DNA of 64,000 nt from Streptomyces sp. AC558_RSS880 (GTDB taxonomy: Bacteria; Actinomycetota; Actinomycetes; Streptomycetales; Streptomycetaceae): the NCBI RefSeq assembly GCF_019049255.1, contig NZ_JAGMUJ010000159.1:83308-147307 (forward strand). Reading direction: 5' to 3'. The first letter of the stretch is position 1. The number at the start of each line of letters is the position of its first letter. The notes below the pieces were generated by a model that worked only from the letters and a program-made list of their open reading frames with translations, was not told the DNA's origin and did not search any database. Positions 59,791 through 64,000 of the stretch are shown here, piece by piece. Both the position numbers and the translations under genes were made by a program.

Positions 59791-61087
59791 CGAGCGGGCC
59801 CTGGACGAGGTCGTGACGTTCACGTCCGACCTGATCCGGATCGACACGACCAACAGGGGCGGGGGCGACTGCCGGGAGCGGCCCGCCGCCGAGTACGCCG
59901 CCGCGCGGCTCGCCGAGGCGGGACTCGAGCCGGTGCTCCTGGAGCGCACCCCGGGCCGCGCCAACGTCGTCGCCCGCCTGGAGGGCACCGACCCGTCGGC
60001 CGACGCGCTGCTCGTCCACGGCCATCTGGACGTCGTCCCGGCGGAGGCCGCCGACTGGAGCGTGCACCCGTTCTCCGGGGAGGTCCGCGACGGGGTCGTC
60101 TGGGGCCGCGGCGCGGTCGACATGAAGAACATGGACGCGATGATCCTCGCCGTGGTGCGGGCCTGGGCGCGCGAGGGCGTACGGCCCCGCCGCGACATCG
60201 TCATCGCGTTCACCGCCGACGAGGAGGCCAGCGCCGAGGACGGTTCCGGTTTTCTCGCCGACCGGCACGCCCACCTCTTCGAGGGCTGCACCGAGGGCGT
60301 CAGCGAGTCGGGCGCGTTCACCTTCCACGACGGCGACGGACGGCAGCTGTACCCGATCGCGGCGGGCGAGCGCGGCACGGCCTGGATGAAGCTCACCGCG
60401 CGCGGCCGGGCCGGGCACGGCTCCAAGGTCAACCGGGAGAACGCGGTGACCCGCCTCGCCGCCGCCGTCACCCGCATCGGCGAGCACGAGTGGCCGCTGC
60501 GGCTCACCCCGACCGTGCGGGCCGCGCTCACCGAACTCGCCGCCGTGTACGGCATCGAGACGGACCTGTCCGACGTGGACACCCTGCTGGACAAGCTCGG
60601 CACGGCGGGCAAGCTCGTCGAGGCCACCGTCCGCAACAGCGCCAACCCGACCATGCTGGACGCCGGATACAAGATCAACGTGATCCCCGGGGAGGCCGTG
60701 GCGCGCGTCGACGGACGGTATCTGTCCGGTGCCGAGGACGAGTTCCGCGCGACCATGGACCGGCTCACCGGGCCGGACGTCGACTGGGAGTTCGAGCACC
60801 ACGAGGTGGCGCTCCAGGCACCGGTGGACTCGCCGACGTACGCCCGGATGCGGGCCGCAATCGAGGAGTTCGCGCCCGAAGGGCACGTGGTGCCGTACTG
60901 CATGTCCGGCGGCACGGACGCCAAGCAGTTCTCCCGGCTGGGCATCACCGGCTACGGATTCGCGCCGCTGAAGCTGCCGGAGGGCTTCGACTACCAGGCC
61001 CTCTTCCACGGGGTCGACGAGCGCGTCCCGGTCGAGGCGCTCCACTTCGGCGTCCGGGTCCTCGACCGGTTCCTGCGGACGGCCTGA
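59783..61087 (+). CDS. M20-family metallopeptidase
   Basis: The 434-residue protein has the M20 zinc motifs ALLVHGHLDVVPAE (His-x-Asp), VWGRGAVDMKNMDAM (bridging Asp) and IAFTADEEASAEDGS (Glu-Glu), and CMSGGTDAKQFSRLGITGYGF near the end. Members act as dipeptidases or N-acyl amino-acid hydrolases. A lid/dimerisation domain occupies about 190-320. It is coupled to DppA by an eight-base overlap, so it may process peptides after D-residue removal. Confidence 0.93.
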   Translation: MADERALDEVVTFTSDLIRIDTTNRGGGDCRERPAAEYAAARLAEAGLEPVLLERTPGRANVVARLEGTDPSADALLVHGHLDVVPAEAADWSVHPFSGEVRDGVVWGRGAVDMKNMDAMILAVVRAWAREGVRPRRDIVIAFTADEEASAEDGSGFLADRHAHLFEGCTEGVSESGAFTFHDGDGRQLYPIAAGERGTAWMKLTARGRAGHGSKVNRENAVTRLAAAVTRIGEHEWPLRLTPTVRAALTELAAVYGIETDLSDVDTLLDKLGTAGKLVEATVRNSANPTMLDAGYKINVIPGEAVARVDGRYLSGAEDEFRATMDRLTGPDVDWEFEHHEVALQAPVDSPTYARMRAAIEEFAPEGHVVPYCMSGGTDAKQFSRLGITGYGFAPLKLPEGFDYQALFHGVDERVPVEALHFGVRVLDRFLRTA

Positions 61088-61103
61088 ACGAGTGGGGGAG
61101 AAA

Positions 61104-63056
61104 GTGCGGACCCTGGCGTACGGCGAGTGGCCCTCGCCCATCGACGCGGCCACGGCCGCGGCCCACGACGGCAGCCCCGAGTCCGTGGGCTTCGTCGGCG
61201 ACGAGGTGTGGTGGACCGAGCCCCGGCCCGCCGAGGCCGGCCGGCGCACGCTGGTGCGCCGGCACGCCGACGGCACCGAGGAGCCGGTCCTGCCCGCGCC
61301 GTGGAACGTGCGGACCCGGGTCATCGAGTACGGCGGCCGTCCCTGGGCGGGCACCGCGCGGGACGGTGTGCCGCTCGTGGTGTTCGTGAACTTCGCCGAC
61401 CAGCGCCTCTACCGGTACGAGCCGGGCGGCGAGCCCCGCCCGCTCACCCCCGTGTCCCCGGTCGGGCAAGGGCTGCGCTGGGCCGATCCGGTGCTGCTGC
61501 CGGAGCGCGGCGAGGTGTGGTGCGTCCTGGAGGAGTTCACCGGTGACGGCCCCAGCGACGTACGCCGTGTCCTGGCCGCCGTACCGCTGGACGGCTCCGC
61601 CGCCGCTGACCGGGACGCCGTACGGGAACTGAGCGACGGCCGGCACCGGTTCGTGACCGGGCCGCGCCTCGCGCCGGACGGGCGGCGCGCCGCCTGGCTC
61701 GGCTGGGACCACCCGCGCATGCCGTGGGACGGCACCGAACTGCTCGTCGCCGACGTCGCCGCCGACGGCACCCTGCGCGACGCCCGCACGGTGGCCGGCG
61801 GACCCGAGGAGTCCGTCGCCCAGGCCGACTGGACCCCCGACGGCCGGCTGCTGTACGCGAGCGACCGCACCGGCTGGTGGAACCTCTACCGGGACGGGGA
61901 GCCGGTCTGCCCGCGCGAGGAGGAGTTCGGCGGACCACTGTGGAAGCTGGGGCTGCGCTGGTTCGCCCCGCTGGACAGCGGCCTGATCGCCGTCCTGCAC
62001 GGCCGGGGCGCACCCCTGCTCGGCGTCCTCGACCCCGAGACCTGCGAGGTCGTCGACGCCGCCGGCCCGTGGAGCGAGTTCGCGCCCACCCTCGCGGCAC
62101 AGGGCGAACGGGTCGTCGCCGTCGGCGCCGGACCGCACAGCGCCCACGAGGTGGTGGAACTGGACACCCGGACGGGCCACGCCCGGGTGATCGGCGCCCG
62201 CCACGAGGACGCGGTGGACCCGGCGTACTACCCCGAGCCGCGGATCCGCACGTTCACCGGACCGGACGGCCGGGAGATCCACGCCCAGGTGTACCCCCCG
62301 CACAACCCCGGGTGCGCCGGCCCCGCGGACGAGCGTCCCCCGTACGTGATCTGGGCGCACGGCGGCCCCACCGGCCGGGCGCCGCTCGTGCTCGACCTGG
62401 AGATCGCCTACTTCACCTCGCGCGGCATCGGCGTCGCCGAGGTCAACTACGGCGGCTCCACCGGATACGGGCGGGAGTACCGCGACCGGCTGCGCGAGCA
62501 GTGGGGCGTGGTCGACGTCGAGGACTGCGCCGCCGTCGCGCTGGCCCTCGCCGACGAGGGCACCGCCGACCGCGACCGGCTCGCCGTCCGGGGCGGCAGC
62601 GCCGGCGGCTGGACCGCCGCCGCCTCGCTCACCACGACCGACGTCTACGCCTGCGGCACCATCAGCTACCCGGTGCTCGACCTCACCGGCTGGGGCACGG
62701 GGGAGACCCACGACTTCGAGTCCCAGTACCTGGAGAGCCTGATCGGCCCGCGCGCCGAGGTGCCCGAGCGGTACGCGGAACGTTCGCCCGCCGCGCACGC
62801 CGACCGGCTCTCCGTGCCGTTCCTGATGCTCCAGGGACTGGACGACGTGATCTGCCCGCCCGCACAGTGCGAGCGGTTCCTGGCCCGGCTGGCCGGCCGG
62901 GGCGTGCCGCACGCCTACCTCACCTTCGAGGGCGAGGGGCACGGCTTCCGGCGGGCGGAGACCATGGTGCGCGCCCTGGAGGCGGAACTGTCCCTGTACG
63001 CCCAGGTGTTCGGGATGGAACCGCCCGGCGTGCCGACCCTGGAGCTGGGCACGTGA
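61104..63056 (+). CDS. S9-family (prolyl oligopeptidase-like) serine peptidase
   Basis: The GTG at 61104 is preceded by GGGGGAG. GTG 61092 is in frame and would add four residues. The 650-residue protein has an N-terminal beta-propeller (about 1-370) and a C-terminal alpha/beta hydrolase. The hydrolase has AHGGPTGR, VNYGGSTGYGREY, the nucleophile motif RGGSAGGWTAA, the acid LQGLDDVICPP and the His GEGHGFRRAE. There is no signal peptide, so it should cleave small peptides in the cytoplasm. It sits between the M20 and S66 genes and overlaps the latter by four bases. Confidence 0.93.
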   Translation: MRTLAYGEWPSPIDAATAAAHDGSPESVGFVGDEVWWTEPRPAEAGRRTLVRRHADGTEEPVLPAPWNVRTRVIEYGGRPWAGTARDGVPLVVFVNFADQRLYRYEPGGEPRPLTPVSPVGQGLRWADPVLLPERGEVWCVLEEFTGDGPSDVRRVLAAVPLDGSAAADRDAVRELSDGRHRFVTGPRLAPDGRRAAWLGWDHPRMPWDGTELLVADVAADGTLRDARTVAGGPEESVAQADWTPDGRLLYASDRTGWWNLYRDGEPVCPREEEFGGPLWKLGLRWFAPLDSGLIAVLHGRGAPLLGVLDPETCEVVDAAGPWSEFAPTLAAQGERVVAVGAGPHSAHEVVELDTRTGHARVIGARHEDAVDPAYYPEPRIRTFTGPDGREIHAQVYPPHNPGCAGPADERPPYVIWAHGGPTGRAPLVLDLEIAYFTSRGIGVAEVNYGGSTGYGREYRDRLREQWGVVDVEDCAAVALALADEGTADRDRLAVRGGSAGGWTAAASLTTTDVYACGTISYPVLDLTGWGTGETHDFESQYLESLIGPRAEVPERYAERSPAAHADRLSVPFLMLQGLDDVICPPAQCERFLARLAGRGVPHAYLTFEGEGHGFRRAETMVRALEAELSLYAQVFGMEPPGVPTLELGT

Positions 63057-63985
63057 GCCGGGTCGGAGCACTGCGGCGGCCGGCCCGCCTCGCCCCCGGC
63101 GCCCGGGTGGCCGTGGTCGCGCCCAGCGGTCCGGTGCCCGAGGAGCGGCTCCAGGCCGGGCTCGACGTGCTGCGCGGCTGGGACCTCGACCCCGTGGTGG
63201 GCCGCCACGTCCTGGACCGGCACGGCGAGTTCGGCTACCTCGCGGGCGGCGACGCCGACCGGGCCGCCGACCTGCAGTCCGCCTGGTGCGACCCGGCCGT
63301 CGACGCGGTGATCTGCGCCCGCGGCGGCTACGGCGCACAGCGCGTGGTCGACCTGCTCGACTGGGAGGCGATGCGGGCCGCCGGGCCGAAGGTGTTCGTC
63401 GGGTTCAGCGACATCACCGCGCTGCACGAGGCGTTCGCGGTCCGGCTCGGCCTCGTCACCCTGCACGGGCCGATGGCCGCGGGCGTCGACTTCGTGAAGA
63501 GCGCGCGGGCGCAGGACCATCTCAGGGCGACCCTCTTCGCCCCCGAGACGGTCCGCACCATCCACTCCGACGGCACCGCGCTCGTCCCCGGGCGGGCGCG
63601 CGGGATCACCCTCGGCGGCTGTCTCTCCCTGCTCGCCGCCGACCTCGGCACCCCGCACGCCAGACCCTCCGCGCGCGGCGGACTGCTGTGCCTGGAGGAC
63701 GTGGGGGAGGAGACCTACCGGCTCGACCGCTGCCTCACCCAGCTGCTGAGAGCCGGCTGGCTGGACGGGGTCGCCGGACTGCTGCTCGGCTCCTGGGCGC
63801 AGTGCGAGCCGTACGACGGGGTGCGGGCGCTGCTCGCCGACCGGCTCGGCGGCCTCGGGGTGCCGGTGGCCGAGCAGTTCGGGTTCGGGCACTGCGCCGA
63901 CGCGCTCACCGTCCCCTTCGGCGTCACGGCCGAACTCGACGCCGACGCGGGCACGCTGACCCTGGACGAGCCGGCGCTGAGCTGA
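63053..63985 (+). CDS. S66-family LD-carboxypeptidase (LdcA/MccF type)
   Basis: GTG 63053 overlaps the S9 stop (GTGA). The 310-residue protein has VAVVAPSGPVPEERLQAG, RGGYGAQRVVDLLDW, VGFSDITALHEAF with the nucleophile Ser, LCLEDVGEETYRLDRCL with the catalytic Glu, and FGFGHCADALTVPFG with the His. The family cleaves the L-Lys/Dap-D-Ala bond of murein tetrapeptides in recycling or hydrolyses peptide-nucleotide antibiotics (MccF). Beside DppA, the murein-peptide role fits better. No signal peptide is seen. Confidence 0.93.
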   Translation: MSRVGALRRPARLAPGARVAVVAPSGPVPEERLQAGLDVLRGWDLDPVVGRHVLDRHGEFGYLAGGDADRAADLQSAWCDPAVDAVICARGGYGAQRVVDLLDWEAMRAAGPKVFVGFSDITALHEAFAVRLGLVTLHGPMAAGVDFVKSARAQDHLRATLFAPETVRTIHSDGTALVPGRARGITLGGCLSLLAADLGTPHARPSARGGLLCLEDVGEETYRLDRCLTQLLRAGWLDGVAGLLLGSWAQCEPYDGVRALLADRLGGLGVPVAEQFGFGHCADALTVPFGVTAELDADAGTLTLDEPALS

Positions 63986-64000
63986 CCGGCCCGCGTCGCG

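Noticed and set aside
1..64000. tRNA, rRNA or riboswitch genes, including a cobalamin riboswitch ahead of the B12-dependent mutase operon
   Set aside because: I saw no cloverleaf, rRNA segment or B12-box-like sequence. The ccr leader lacks the conserved cobalamin motif as far as I can read it.

Overview
The window is from a high-GC actinomycete, almost certainly a Streptomyces. The support is extreme third-position G/C, frequent GTG starts, Tat-type signal, P1B-4 metal pump, SpoIIE/HATPase phosphatase, RHS toxin with a type VII-like leader, and the actinobacterial ethylmalonyl-CoA operon. From memory, and not checked, gene order from the beta-galactosidase through the ethylmalonyl-CoA cluster resembles the SCO645x-SCO647x part of the S. 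coelicolor chromosome arm.

Layout. (1) 1-7.9 kb: tail of a FAD oxidoreductase, a macro-domain protein, a membrane-anchored ricin-type lectin, a secreted GH2 beta-galactosidase with a LamG domain inside its catalytic barrel, and a DUF72 protein whose start lies in a perfect hairpin. (2) 7.9-16.1 kb: an NmtR-like metal sensor divergent from a P1B-4 ATPase with a visible operator, AdaA-AlkA plus Ogt alkylation repair, then a sirtuin / Nudix / ADP-ribosylglycohydrolase trio and glycerate kinase. (3) 16.4-28.7 kb: a frameshifted regulator remnant, pssA-psd phospholipid genes, the ethylmalonyl-CoA operon (ccr, ecm/meaA, mcl, mch, mcd) with a TetR regulator and a tandem-fused 3-hydroxyacyl-CoA dehydrogenase, then a HEAT-repeat protein. 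(4) 28.7-35.7 kb: GNAT-RidA pair, a SUKH protein, and a decayed island of gene fragments and IS remnants. The island carries two RibD/DHFR-like reductases, a TetR with repeated operator-like sites, and an alpha/beta hydrolase that has lost its catalytic residues. (5) 35.8-42.3 kb: SRPBCC protein, MFS exporter fused to three beta-sandwich repeats, PAS-GAF-SpoIIE-HATPase phosphatase, methyltransferase. (6) 42.4-58.7 kb: a polymorphic-toxin locus of SseB-like protein, WXG-like protein, a 1588-residue RHS toxin and a putative immunity protein. Two more paralogues of the immunity protein lie 8-9 kb downstream, split off by nested mobile DNA. (7) 58.9-64.0 kb: a four-gene peptidase operon (DppA, M20, S9, S66) suited to scavenging D-amino-acid and cell-wall peptides.

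How parts work together. Acetoacetyl/crotonyl-CoA made by the dehydrogenase feeds Ccr, and the operon then converts ethylmalonyl-CoA to glyoxylate and propionyl-CoA. The metal sensor and pump form a self-contained efflux switch. Sirtuin, Nudix and glycohydrolase (plus the macro protein 12 kb away) share NAD/ADP-ribose chemistry. The RHS locus is the best candidate for an undescribed system: an uncharacterised C-terminal toxin tip with a three-member, roughly 250-residue immunity-like family that I do not recognise.
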